DNA from: Cytobacillus kochii
GTDB taxonomy: Bacteria > Bacillota > Bacilli > Bacillales > Cytobacillaceae
Direction of reading: 5' to 3'
DNA: 64,000 nucleotides
NCBI RefSeq assembly: GCF_020171845.1
Contig: NZ_JAIVAM010000012.1
Coordinates: 1 to 64,000, forward strand
This document shows, piece by piece, positions 1-7,998 of the stretch. How positions within the stretch are numbered: the stretch's first letter is position 1; each line of letters starts with the position of its first letter. Under the pieces are notes generated by a model, which was not told the origin of the DNA, did no database searches, and saw nothing but the letters and a program-made list of their open reading frames with translations. A program made the translations under genes and the position numbers.

Positions 1-150
1 AAGAAGAGCTAGAGCAAGCTCTTGAGGATTACATTTACCATTACAATTACAAACGAAGACAAAAGAAACTAAAGAAACGCGCGCCGATTGAATATCGACA
101 CGCGCTCACTGCTTAGCTTTCTATGTTGTCTACTTGACAGGGGCAAGACC
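1..150 (+). mobile_element. Right end of an IS3-family insertion sequence (truncated by window edge)
   Basis: The window opens inside a reading frame that ends at 116 and reads like the C-terminus of an IS3-family OrfB. It is followed by about 35 bp containing TCTACTTGACAGGGGCAAGA, which resembles the terminal inverted repeat seen just after orfB in IS150-type IS3 elements. The element's exact end near 150 is a guess, because the left end, partner repeat and target duplication lie outside the window. Membership of the family is recalled from sequence pattern, not searched. Confidence 0.6.
3..116 (+). CDS. IS3-family transposase OrfB, C-terminal 37 residues (partial)
   Basis: Frame from position 3 to the TAG at 114-116. 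The readable tail has YIYHYNYKRRQKKLKK followed by RAPIEYR, the usual end of IS3/IS150 integrase-type transposases (YNxxR..KLKxxSPxEYR). In those enzymes this lies just after the catalytic DDE domain. The start and the DDE residues are to the left of the window, so intactness cannot be judged. It is unrelated to the sipW operon on the opposite strand. Confidence 0.65.
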   Translation, partial: EELEQALEDYIYHYNYKRRQKKLKKRAPIEYRHALTA

Positions 151-333
151 ATAAAGCACGGCTTTTATTCTTCATTTTTCTCCTGAAGCTTTTAGCTGTG
201 AATGACGGCATTATCGTTAAATCAGTTGAATTTGTACACCCCCGATTAATGTGGGGTACCCCTTCATTTATATTACCTCCGCACGAATCTTTACTTTAAA
301 ATAAACTCAAGGGCTAGTAACAATCGATGAGAA

Positions 334-380
334 ATATAAAAAAGAAACCTCCTAAGTAGTTGTTCTCGTGAGGTTTCCTT
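334..380 (-). terminator. Rho-independent terminator after sipW
   Basis: Inverted repeat AAACCTC...GAGGTTT with a loop of about 19 nt. On the minus strand it is followed by a run of six T. It lies directly at the sipW stop, so it should end the TasA/M4/TapA-like/sipW transcript. Confidence 0.75.
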
Positions 381-927
381 ATTGTTGATTTTGAATGGAC
401 TTTAAACCCGTTATAATTAAGAATAAAGCATATATAAGTAAGAAAACACCTGGAACAATTAATAATAACGCGCTTCCCTCCCTAGACTGTGCGAATTGTG
501 TAAAATAGCCTGCGTAAGGAATAGTAAAGCCGGTATACTTAGCTGTTACATTGTCGGAAAGTACGAGATCTTTATCAATTGTATTATTATTATCTCCTTT
601 TGTTTCATACATCGTGTGCACGCCACTATGGATAACATTATGAATACGATGGGTAACAGGCATGCCTTCTTCACTTTGAAAAGTGATAATATCTTGCTTT
701 TGTAAAGATTGCTTTTCATCCTGCTCTAGTGGTTTTACGGCAATAACTGCACCTGTTTGAAACGTGGGTTCCATAGAACCAGATAACACAGACTTTAATT
801 GGTACCCTAAAATTGTTGGTTCCCCGCCTGATGCTTTAGCAGCAACAACAACAACCGCTAACACGATAACTATAACCATTAAGAAAACCGTCAAAGCCGT
901 ACTAAACCAATTAAGTACCTTTCTCAT
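379..927 (-). CDS. sipW: SipW-type (ER-type) signal peptidase I
   Basis: 182 aa, peptidase family S26B. There is an N-terminal membrane segment (about residues 8-30) and a C-terminal one (about 152-175). The nucleophile Ser51 sits in SGSMEP. The general base is a histidine (His93 in VTHRI) rather than the lysine of ordinary bacterial type I peptidases, and a KGDNN box near residue 110 follows. That Ser/His pattern defines the SipW group, which in Bacillus matures the TasA fibre protein and TapA. ATG at 925-927 follows the TAA of the upstream acidic protein with no gap (TAAATG), so translation is probably coupled. Likely substrates are the TasA-like and acidic proteins of the same operon. Confidence 0.92.
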   Translation of the reverse strand: MRKVLNWFSTALTVFLMVIVIVLAVVVVAAKASGGEPTILGYQLKSVLSGSMEPTFQTGAVIAVKPLEQDEKQSLQKQDIITFQSEEGMPVTHRIHNVIHSGVHTMYETKGDNNNTIDKDLVLSDNVTAKYTGFTIPYAGYFTQFAQSREGSALLLIVPGVFLLIYALFLIITGLKSIQNQQ

Positions 928-1356
928 TTATTCAACTTCCTCTTCTTCAAGTGTTTGTTCAATTTCGTCATCAGAAGATGGATTTTCGTTACTAACTTCC
1001 TCTTCTTCCAGTTCTTCTTGGTTATGTTCAACATCGACGTTTTTTTCTTCTTCTTCAGTACTTTCGTTTTGCTCCTCCTGCTGTTGCTTATCTTCTTTTG
1101 CCATCTTTTCATCCTCTTGCTTTTCTATCTCTTGGTCATTTTCCTCTTCATGCTCATTTTCTGTCTCTCGTTTTTTTTCACTATCGCTTACTTCTTCATT
1201 AGATGACCAGACTTTACTCTCTACATTTACATCAACGGAGGTTGAATATGTATAACTTGCTTTTGTTTGCCCTATTAAAACTGAATGGAAAGTCAAAATG
1301 AGAGAATAGATAGACAGAACAGAGAGTAATAAAATGATTTTTCCATTGCGCTTCAT
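928..1356 (-). CDS. Small secreted protein with acidic low-complexity tail, TapA-like position
   Basis: 142 aa. Residues about 7-33 form a hydrophobic export signal ending near TKASYTYSTSVDVNV, which resembles the SipW-cleaved leaders of TapA (an Ala-aromatic site followed by a beta-type stretch). From about residue 50 onward the protein is almost entirely Glu, Asp, Lys, Gln, Asn and Ser with repeated EEEE blocks, so it is predicted disordered and very acidic. It sits immediately before sipW with TAAATG coupling, as tapA does in Bacillus subtilis, but I see no clear TapA cysteine domain. Function is inferred: a SipW substrate that could anchor or nucleate matrix fibres, or bind cations at the surface. 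Confidence 0.65.
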   Translation of the reverse strand: MKRNGKIILLLSVLSIYSLILTFHSVLIGQTKASYTYSTSVDVNVESKVWSSNEEVSDSEKKRETENEHEEENDQEIEKQEDEKMAKEDKQQQEEQNESTEEEEKNVDVEHNQEELEEEEVSNENPSSDDEIEQTLEEEEVE

Positions 1357-1423
1357 GTTATATCCCCTTTTCTTTCAAGGGCTGGGGAACGATGATCATT
1401 TCCCCAGCATATTTATGTTTTAA

Positions 1424-3007
1424 TTATTGAACGCCAACAGCGTTATAAGCTTGTTCAACTGCCGTAACTGCCGCTGAATCCTCACCATAGAGATCTTCTG
1501 CAGCATCGATGGCAGCTTGTCTCATCATGGTAAATGTTGAATTTGGTGTTAAATAAACCGATAAGGCCCGATAATAAATTTGTTCCGTTTTTTCTCGGCC
1601 AACACCAGTTACTTCCACTCCGTAATGCTCTCCCCCTTCAGAGACAAGGTAAGCAGCTTTATTATTAATACTACTATTAATATGGACACCACCATTATCA
1701 AGAGAGCCTGTATACCTTCTATCCCAATGATCTGGATAAGGTTGTTGTGTTCTATTCTCAATTAAACTAGCTGGGTCTTCCATAGAGCGTAATCCAATCG
1801 CCCCATTCGCCATAATATCTTCACCGATAATCCAATCATCTCGATCGACCATTGCTCCGAAAATATCAGCAAATGATTCATTCAACGCACCTGATTCATT
1901 GCGGTAAATTAACCCTGCTGTATGTTGAATGACACCGTGAGACATTTCATGTGCAGCCACATCAAGACCACCAGCTAGCGGATGAAATCTAATACCATCA
2001 CCATCTCCATAAGACATATATACACCATTCCAAGAAGCATTGTTCCAATTATCCCCAACATGTACACGGGAGAGTAATCTTTGCCCTTGATCATCTACAG
2101 AGTTGCGATCAAAGGTTTTTTGGTAGTAGTCGTATGTCTTTTGAGAATTGGCATGAGCATCAACTGCTGCACCATCGGTAAATAACTTACTTCTACTAAC
2201 AATATCTTCATTAATATTATTATCATAATCGTATGTAATGACCCCATCACCTCTTGTTTGGTCATACATCTTAAACAAACCATCAATGTAAGATGCCTTA
2301 AACATTTGTTTATCTCCGAATACACCATAACCAAATGCCGTTATTTCATTTGCTGCATTAAAGGAATCAATAATCTGCCCAGTCTCTATATTTACAAAGT
2401 AATGCCAATACCCTACTTCCGGAGAGGTGGTGGAAGCTTTCACAAGATAAACAGGATAATAGTTATCATTAAACTTGTAAATGTATTTTTCTGCTGTTAT
2501 TTCACTATCATAATGGTTTACTTCGCCAATTGATGCTTCTATTCCTGCTGTTGCAATGGAAATAGCCTTTTTTTCACTTATTTGGTCGGTTGTAGCTTTT
2601 AGGTCAATATCGATGTCTGAAACGACTTCACCATAAAAAGTAACTTTATCAGTATCTTTTCTAATATTAAAAGTTTGTTCTGCTCCATATATAGGAATAC
2701 CTTTATATAATTGTTGCAAACGATAGTGATGAAAGTTTTCATTTTTAATAAATTCATAATCTTTTATTGTGAAATTTTCGCTCATTTGTTTATTAGATAA
2801 ATTGAATTGCTTACTTTTAGAAAGTAGATAGCTTTCAAGTATTTGTTTAGGCTCAACAGTCTCACTTACCTTCATATGCTCAGTAAGCTGAGATGATTCG
2901 CTATACAGTTTGGTTTGTGATTCATTTGCATAAACTTGCCCTTGAATAGGACTCGCTAGCATCCCTAAAATGAATGCTGTTGATAATACTTTCGTTTTTA
3001 TCGACAT
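1424..3007 (-). CDS. Secreted neutral metalloprotease, thermolysin family (M4)
   Basis: 527 aa from the ATG at 3007, which has GGGGAGG nine bases upstream. The longer frame from 3025 would place that ribosome site inside the coding region. Sec signal peptide (about residues 1-28, ending near VYANES), FTP/PepSY-type propeptide (about 50-215), then the mature M4 domain. Zinc site: HEMSH at 353-357 (His353, Glu354, His357), Glu377 in NESFAD, and the acid/base His442 in GGVHIN. The residues expected for activity are therefore all present. It lies 36 bp downstream of the TasA-like gene and upstream of the TapA-like/sipW pair, so it is probably co-transcribed with the matrix genes. Known family members are bacillolysins that degrade extracellular protein; a role in processing matrix fibres is an inference from position. 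Confidence 0.93.
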   Translation of the reverse strand: MSIKTKVLSTAFILGMLASPIQGQVYANESQTKLYSESSQLTEHMKVSETVEPKQILESYLLSKSKQFNLSNKQMSENFTIKDYEFIKNENFHHYRLQQLYKGIPIYGAEQTFNIRKDTDKVTFYGEVVSDIDIDLKATTDQISEKKAISIATAGIEASIGEVNHYDSEITAEKYIYKFNDNYYPVYLVKASTTSPEVGYWHYFVNIETGQIIDSFNAANEITAFGYGVFGDKQMFKASYIDGLFKMYDQTRGDGVITYDYDNNINEDIVSRSKLFTDGAAVDAHANSQKTYDYYQKTFDRNSVDDQGQRLLSRVHVGDNWNNASWNGVYMSYGDGDGIRFHPLAGGLDVAAHEMSHGVIQHTAGLIYRNESGALNESFADIFGAMVDRDDWIIGEDIMANGAIGLRSMEDPASLIENRTQQPYPDHWDRRYTGSLDNGGVHINSSINNKAAYLVSEGGEHYGVEVTGVGREKTEQIYYRALSVYLTPNSTFTMMRQAAIDAAEDLYGEDSAAVTAVEQAYNAVGVQ

Positions 3008-3043
3008 GCAAAAACGCCTCCCCATTGCTTATTTTCATTTACT

Positions 3044-3634
3044 CTACTTCTCCTCACCAGCTGTTTGTGAAGCATTAAATACCCATTCTAGATCTAACTG
3101 ATCCCCTTGGAATTGGTTTTGATCTTCACCGTTTTCAACAAATTCGAATTGTACCCATATCTCATTTGTTTCTCCTGGAGCTAGGCCACTATTCTGTTTC
3201 CATAAAGGATCCCATAGGTCTCTTTGAACAATATCAGGGTCCATATTCTTTAATTCATACAAAGTTGTCTCGAAAATAGGTTCTGACTCTTTCTCCCAAT
3301 TCCACAAAAAGTTTACACGAATATGTTTGCCGAAATCTTCTGTATTATCAGATAATTCATCCGATACTTGGTAATTTGTGAGCAGGTGAACGGATTCAAT
3401 TGGCAACGAACCACTATTACTTAAAACAAGCTCTCTCGTGACTGTGTCACCCGGTTTGATGTTCTCAACTTGAAACACAACCTCAGGATTAATTGATAAG
3501 TCTAGTGTGCCAGCAGCAAATACATGATTCGTCGTTACTTCATCGGAAAAATAGGCAAATGTTCCTCCTCCAACCAGAGCCAATCCAAGTGCTGCTGACA
3601 TCATCCCAGATGCAAGCTTTCTTTTCACTCCCAT
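3044..3634 (-). CDS. TasA/CalY-family matrix fibre protein (camelysin family)
   Basis: 196 aa. N-terminus MGVKRKLASGM followed by a hydrophobic stretch to about residue 25, then GTFAYFSDEVTTN. This is the typical SipW-processed leader of TasA, CalY and TapA-like proteins, with AYFSD at the mature start. The body (FAAGTLDLSINPEVVF, IKPGDTVTRELVLSNSG) matches the TasA/CalY beta-sandwich family formerly called peptidase M73/camelysin. A good AAAGGAG site is present. It is the first gene of the operon ending in sipW, and about 460 bp without a convincing gene lies upstream, so the operon promoter should be there. Whether it behaves like TasA (amyloid-like fibre) or CalY cannot be told from sequence alone. 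Confidence 0.85.
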   Translation of the reverse strand: MGVKRKLASGMMSAALGLALVGGGTFAYFSDEVTTNHVFAAGTLDLSINPEVVFQVENIKPGDTVTRELVLSNSGSLPIESVHLLTNYQVSDELSDNTEDFGKHIRVNFLWNWEKESEPIFETTLYELKNMDPDIVQRDLWDPLWKQNSGLAPGETNEIWVQFEFVENGEDQNQFQGDQLDLEWVFNASQTAGEEK

Positions 3635-4097
3635 AGTAAATCTGCTCCTTTCAACCCTTTATTTAGACTTTTCTTCATTTGCTTAGACTTATAAGAAAAG
3701 CTTACGTCAAACATAAAGGAATCAATGGTTGGAATTAAGTTTCCTATGCCCTATTTAAATATAGTCATATTCCTTCATTTTTCACATTTTTAGTAAAAAT
3801 GAGGTATTTATTACCATTATTTTTGGCGGAAAAAGTGATTTTTCAAGCTTACTATTAGCAACCCAACCATATGCAAAGCTTGTTATCCCCTTTGCCCGTC
3901 TCCTACCTATTGTATTTAGGTATTTGTCTAATCCAACACCAGAAATTGAGATTAACTATGCAGTTACGATATTAATCTATCATTGACAGAGAGAGTTGTA
4001 TATGGAGTTATTTAATATTAAGAGAACAGAGCTAAAGGGGGATTGGACCTCATCAAATGTTCCATATGAGAAAATCCATTTCCCCTATAAAAACTTT
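3635..4097. other. Intergenic region upstream of the TasA/sipW operon
   Basis: AT-rich leader expected to hold the operon promoter. I found no confident -35/-10 pair or SinR-like box. On the plus strand, about 3767-3987, a frame without a start codon stays open for some 70 codons and reads protein-like near its end (PYAKLVIPFARLLPIVFRYL). It may be a worn gene tail or chance. Nothing else is supported. Confidence 0.4.
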
Positions 4098-5057
4098 CTA
4101 CTTAATGTGCTTAACGGTTTTATACCGCCAAACTCCATTTTCCATTCCCTTCTCTACTTTGTTCTTTTCTTCCAAATAATCTAAGTGACCAATTACCTCT
4201 GACATAACAAGGCTGAACTGCGTATAATATTTGTCCGGGTAAAAATACCGGGCAATTTCACTCGCTGTTTTTTCTGCTTCAGAAACATAGGATAGGAATT
4301 TTTCAGCTTTTCTTTCTATCCCTTTCAACCTTTTATGTATAAGTAGATGTGGATTCGTTATTTGTTCACCATGCCCACTATAACAATAGTCAATATCATA
4401 GTTTAAACATTTTTGCAGTGACTCCACATACTCAAGGACCGTCTTTCTTCTTTCACCATTCATATAAGGTTCAATTAAAGCATTACTTGATATATGGGCG
4501 ATAAGGTGGTCTCCACCTAACATCACATTGTTTCTTTCATCTATTAAAGCGATATGATCAGGAGCATGTCCTGGTGTTTCAATTACTTTTCTATTAATAA
4601 TATAATCATTTTCACTTAACGTTCTATAATCAGCATGCAATCCCTCGTTTTGTTTTTCTATGACGATATTCTTGAGCTGCTGTACTCTTTTTTCACCTTC
4701 CTTGCCACAACCCATTTCACGATATAATATTTCATAAAAGGAAATTCTTTTTTCAAAAAATGACTTTTCCCTCTTTAACCGAGGAATCGCTTCAGCATGA
4801 ACATAAACGGGGATGTTGTGTTTTTCCATAATTCTAGTAATCAAGCCTGTATGATCCTCGTGTGAATGAGTAAGGATGATTTCATTGATATCTTCCAACA
4901 GAAATTGATGGCGCTGTAATAGTTGAAGAAATTGCTGCCAACATGCTTCATGATTAATTCCAGCATCTATTAAAGTTAATCCTTTACTACCTTCTACAAG
5001 AAAAAAATTAAAAGAACGCAAATCACTTTTTGTCGGTATGGTTATTGGATAAATCAT
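4098..5057 (-). CDS. MBL-fold metallo-hydrolase with C-terminal winged-helix-like tail
   Basis: 319 aa. Metallo-beta-lactamase fold: HSHEDH (about residues 83-88) is the first metal-binding motif, ETPGHAPDH supplies the next histidine, LGGDH the bridging aspartate and SGHGE the last histidine. The C-terminal 70 residues (KAEKFLSYVSEAEKTASEIA onward) look like the small helical/winged domain found in LACTB2-like members. The metal residues are complete, so it should be an active hydrolase, but the substrate is unknown. A GGGGG ribosome site precedes ATG 5057. It is divergent from a regulator whose cysteine pattern suggests Fe-S sensing, so the two may form a regulator-target pair. Confidence 0.85.
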   Translation of the reverse strand: MIYPITIPTKSDLRSFNFFLVEGSKGLTLIDAGINHEACWQQFLQLLQRHQFLLEDINEIILTHSHEDHTGLITRIMEKHNIPVYVHAEAIPRLKREKSFFEKRISFYEILYREMGCGKEGEKRVQQLKNIVIEKQNEGLHADYRTLSENDYIINRKVIETPGHAPDHIALIDERNNVMLGGDHLIAHISSNALIEPYMNGERRKTVLEYVESLQKCLNYDIDYCYSGHGEQITNPHLLIHKRLKGIERKAEKFLSYVSEAEKTASEIARYFYPDKYYTQFSLVMSEVIGHLDYLEEKNKVEKGMENGVWRYKTVKHIK

Positions 5058-5155
5058 TTTATTCCCCCTACTAAACTATTTATCTCAAATGTTTGAATGA
5101 GCACTCAATCGTAATGTCTTATTTCTCTAAAAATTCCGCTGGCAATGATTATCTC

Positions 5156-5184
5156 TTAAGTTTTTTTATACAATATAGTATAAT
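5156..5184 (+). promoter_or_regulatory. Putative promoter with near-palindrome in front of the SufR-like regulator
   Basis: TATAAT at 5179-5184 forms a good -10. The -35 is weak (TTAAGT near 5156). The 16-bp near-palindrome TATACAATATAGTATA (5167-5182) overlaps the -10, which is where an autorepressor would bind. The promoter lies in the space shared with the divergent MBL gene. Confidence 0.4.
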
Positions 5185-5244
5185 AAGTATGATTGTCAAA
5201 CCGGCCATTGCCACGCGAATATTGACTATACTTGAGGTGATAGA

Positions 5245-5874
5245 ATGGAATTTCATGCTGAATCAACAAAAGATAAAGTGTTATTTTTATTAAAAAAAGA
5301 GTCTTCCATGTCTGTCAACGACCTTAAGGAGCGCCTGAATATTAGCCATATGGCGGTGAGAAAACATTTAACCGGATTAGAGAATAGCGGTTTAATCGCG
5401 TCCAAAGAAACGAAACAAGCCTTAGGTAGACCGACTCAGTTCTACTATTTAACGAGTAAAGGCGAACATTATTTTCCAAAAAATTATGAAGGTCTATCAC
5501 TTGAATTTCTCTTTGATATTGAAGAATTATATGGCAGTGAAGCGATTGAAAACTTATTTATTAAACGAGAAAAGCGACTAGTGGAAGAGTACGAACATAG
5601 ATTACAAGAACAAGCCCCTGATATGAAAATGCAAACATTATTAAACATACAAAATGAAAAAGGCTATATGGCAAACTTGTTGAAAACAGGAACAGACGAA
5701 TATGAGCTTACAGAATTTAATTGTCCCATTCTTTCCATTGCCCAATCGTATAAAACAGCTTGTCATTGTGAAACCCAATTGTTCAAGCAAGCATTAAACA
5801 CAAATCAAGTGCATCGTGTAAGATGCAAAACAGAAGGCCATGATCATTGCCAATTTAAAATTAAATTTAATTGA
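5245..5874 (+). CDS. ArsR/DeoR-type winged-helix regulator with SufR-like cysteine cluster
   Basis: 209 aa. Residues about 5-70 are a winged helix-turn-helix (SVNDLKERLNISHMAVRKHL as recognition region). The C-terminal third carries C-x12-C-x-C-x18-C-x7-C (from NCPILSIAQ to GHDHCQF). Related regulators such as SufR use such cysteines to bind a [4Fe-4S] cluster and control Fe-S or redox genes. The start ATG 5245 has GAGGTGA seven bases upstream; a longer frame from 5093 has no such site. It is divergent from the MBL hydrolase and followed by its own terminator, so it is monocistronic. Fe-S binding is inferred from the pattern only. Confidence 0.8.
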   Translation: MEFHAESTKDKVLFLLKKESSMSVNDLKERLNISHMAVRKHLTGLENSGLIASKETKQALGRPTQFYYLTSKGEHYFPKNYEGLSLEFLFDIEELYGSEAIENLFIKREKRLVEEYEHRLQEQAPDMKMQTLLNIQNEKGYMANLLKTGTDEYELTEFNCPILSIAQSYKTACHCETQLFKQALNTNQVHRVRCKTEGHDHCQFKIKFN

Positions 5875-5879
5875 TTCAA

Positions 5880-5907
5880 CTATTACTTGCTAGAGTAATA
5901 GTTTTTC
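5880..5907 (+). terminator. Terminator of the SufR-like regulator gene
   Basis: Stem CTATTAC...GTAATAG right after the stop codon, followed by TTTTTCTTTT. Confidence 0.75.
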
Positions 5908-6259
5908 TTTTATATTCACCCAGTTTCGATTTCTAGGCTTTACTTTTAACTTAGTTTCTTTTATGTATTTATCTTTTATTGTGATACATCCCTATAAGAA
6001 CAACAGTGTACATTTATCACTTTTTAAGGCCTTCAATATCCCTATATTTTGCAATTATTTGTATATTCCCTTCACTTACATTTACACAATATGGAATAAA
6101 TTTTCTGTTTGTCCACTCCTCTTATCTGTTTTCATAGGTGTTTTATGCATATTTTTTATTTGCTATTCTTTTTCTATATTCCTCAGGTGTTTGGTGTTTT
6201 TGGTATTTACTTTTACATCAGTAAATTCTTAACTATTTCTTCCCTCTCATTTTGCATAT
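5908..6259. other. AT-rich gap, no gene supported
   Basis: A T-rich stretch between convergent transcription units. One 89-codon plus-strand frame (5963-6232) exists but has no ribosome site and a composition dominated by Phe, Ile, Tyr and Cys, as expected from T-rich DNA. I see no other structure. Confidence 0.6.
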
Positions 6260-6290
6260 AAAAAAGACCCAAAATCAAATTTTGGGTCCC
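6260..6290 (-). terminator. Terminator of sodA
   Basis: GACCCAAAATC/AAATTTTGGGTC hairpin, followed on the minus strand by six T. It lies 12 bases past the sodA stop. Confidence 0.85.
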
Positions 6291-6302
6291 TGATCAACAT
6301 CC

Positions 6303-6914
6303 TTATTTTGATGCTGCGAATAATTTGTTTACTTCATCCCAATTCACAACATTGAAGAATGCTTGAACATAATCTGGGCGTTTGTTTTGATATTTTAAGT
6401 AGTAAGCATGCTCCCAAACATCAAGACCAAGGATTGGTGTTTTACCTTCCATTACTGGGCTATCTTGGTTTGGTGTGCTTGTAATAGATAATTGACCATT
6501 TTCAGATACTAACCATGCCCAACCAGAACCGAAGCGTCCAGCTGCAGCTTTAGCGAATTGGTCTTTGAATGCATCATAGCTACCAAAAGCTTCTTCAATT
6601 GCACCAGCAACGTCACCAGTTGGTGCACCGCCACCGTTTGGAGAAAGAAGTGTCCAGAACAAGCTGTGGTTTGCATGTCCGCCACCGTTATTACGTACAG
6701 CTGTACGAATATCTTCAGGAACAGCGTCTAAGTTAGCAATTAGTTCTTCAATAGATTTGCTAGCTAACTCGTCATGTCCTTCTAATGCAGCATTTAAGTT
6801 GTTTACATATGTTGCATGGTGACGATCATGGTGGATTTCCATTGTTTGCGCATCGATATGTGGTTCAAGCGCATCATTTGCATAAGGTAATGCTGGTAAT
6901 TCGTGTTTAGCCAT
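6303..6914 (-). CDS. sodA: Superoxide dismutase [Mn]
   Basis: 203 aa, full length for cytoplasmic Fe/Mn superoxide dismutase, which converts superoxide to hydrogen peroxide and oxygen. N-terminal helical domain with MEIHHDRHH (first metal His) and [13 protein letters not shown] (second). C-terminal domain with GSGWAWLV and [13 protein letters not shown], which supplies the metal Asp and His. The [11 protein letters not shown] and DVWEHAYY forms fit the Mn-type enzymes of Bacillus. It has its own promoter region and terminator, so it is monocistronic. Ribosome site AGGAGG in front of ATG 6914. Confidence 0.96.
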   Translation of the reverse strand: MAKHELPALPYANDALEPHIDAQTMEIHHDRHHATYVNNLNAALEGHDELASKSIEELIANLDAVPEDIRTAVRNNGGGHANHSLFWTLLSPNGGGAPTGDVAGAIEEAFGSYDAFKDQFAKAAAGRFGSGWAWLVSENGQLSITSTPNQDSPVMEGKTPILGLDVWEHAYYLKYQNKRPDYVQAFFNVVNWDEVNKLFAASK

Positions 6915-7076
6915 TTTGAATTCCTCCTAATATGTAAAATCTATTTACACTCTATATTTTAGAATACCTTATCTACTTTTTCAACTAATAAGTATAAAAA
7001 GTAGCTAGAAAATAAAACTTCCTATTTCTACCTCCTTTTGTTAAAATTGGTATAAAATGAGTATGAGGATGATTTT

Positions 7077-7317
7077 ATGAAAGCAGTCCTCCTTTGATAT
7101 CGATGGTACGTTAGCCAAAACATTAAATTTTTAACGCTGCGTTAAACAAGATGTTTAACAATTTAATGAGCATACACTTTCTCATCATGAATGCCTATCA
7201 ATGTTAGGACCATCAGAAACAGGGATTTCTGAAAACATCTAAAGCTTACCAAACGACGGAGTTTCGATCACAAGCAAATATTGAATTGGATGATTAACTA
7301 ACATGGTGTAAAGGTTA
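7077..7317 (+). pseudogene. Degraded HAD-superfamily (phosphoglycolate-phosphatase-like) hydrolase gene
   Basis: After ATG 7077, MKAVLL runs into a TGA. One frame over, FDIDGTLAKTLNF (7093-7131) is the HAD nucleophile motif DxDGTL. Further on, 7192-7248 reads CLSMLGPSETGISENI, matching the GPSEEGI stretch of phosphoglycolate-phosphatase-like HAD enzymes; the next stop follows at once. Pieces in different frames, several stops and a total of about 80 codons instead of about 220 show a gene with frameshifts and internal deletion. It directly precedes the Nudix gene. Confidence 0.65.
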
Positions 7318-7334
7318 TCAAAGGGGATGAGATA

Positions 7335-7952
7335 ATGAGCGACCAGTGGTTAACATGGGCGAGGAAAATCCAAGCGATTGCACAATCTGGCTTAGCCTTT
7401 TCGAAAGATATCTATGATATTGAAAGGTATGAGCAGTTAAAAGAACTGAGTGCTGAGATCATAGGTGAGTACTCAGGACAATCAACAGACGAAATTGTGG
7501 CCGTATTAAGTAATGAATCAGGCTATCAAACACCGAAAATTGACGTTCGAGGCGTTGTTTTCAGGAAAAACAAAATATTGCTAGTGAAAGAAAATGTTGA
7601 TAACAAATGGTCCTTACCAGGTGGTTTTTGTGATGTTGGCTTATCTGCAAGTGAGAATGTTATAAAAGAAATTCAAGAAGAATCAGGTTTTATTTGTGTT
7701 GCGAAGAAGCTCATTGCCTTGTTGGATATGAATAAGCACCCGCATCCCAAACAAATCTTCCATTATTATAAAATATTTATTTTATGTGAGATTACGGGCG
7801 GACAAGCTACCTGCGGAATAGAAACCGAAGCGATTGATTTTTTTCCTGAAAACAACTTACCTCCACTATCCCTTAATCGAAATACGGAAGAACAAATCAA
7901 AATGGCATTTGGCTACCTTAAAGATCCTCATAAATTCCCCATCATCGATTAA
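7335..7952 (+). CDS. Nudix hydrolase with N-terminal Nudix_N domain (YjhB/CDP-choline pyrophosphatase type)
   Basis: 205 aa. Residues 1-65 form the helical N-terminal domain of this subfamily (WLTWARKIQAIAQSGLAFS). The Nudix fold follows, with the box GGFCDVGLSASENVIKEIQE then ESG. The usual Arg of the box is replaced by Lys, while the metal-binding glutamates are kept. Relatives hydrolyse nucleoside-diphosphate compounds such as CDP-choline; the substrate here is not shown. GGGGATGAG site in front of ATG 7335. The decayed HAD gene lies just upstream. Confidence 0.85.
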   Translation: MSDQWLTWARKIQAIAQSGLAFSKDIYDIERYEQLKELSAEIIGEYSGQSTDEIVAVLSNESGYQTPKIDVRGVVFRKNKILLVKENVDNKWSLPGGFCDVGLSASENVIKEIQEESGFICVAKKLIALLDMNKHPHPKQIFHYYKIFILCEITGGQATCGIETEAIDFFPENNLPPLSLNRNTEEQIKMAFGYLKDPHKFPIID

Positions 7953-7958
7953 TCAAAG

Positions 7959-7998
7959 AAAAAAGCCCATTCCCATTTTTGGTTATGAGCCTTTTTCT
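7959..7998. terminator. Bidirectional terminator between Nudix and trhO genes
   Basis: Imperfect inverted repeat GAAAAAAGCCCAT...ATGAGCCTTTTTC between convergent genes, with A-run on one side and T-run on the other. The stem has one G-T type mismatch. Confidence 0.55.

Noticed and set aside
3767-3987. Start-less plus-strand frame of about 70 codons upstream of the TasA operon
   Set aside because: No start codon, no ribosome site and no recognisable family. It reads partly protein-like but could be chance in AT-rich DNA.
5963-6232. 89-codon plus-strand frame after the SufR-like gene
   Set aside because: No ribosome site, and composition (Phe, Ile, Tyr, Cys) is what T-rich DNA gives.
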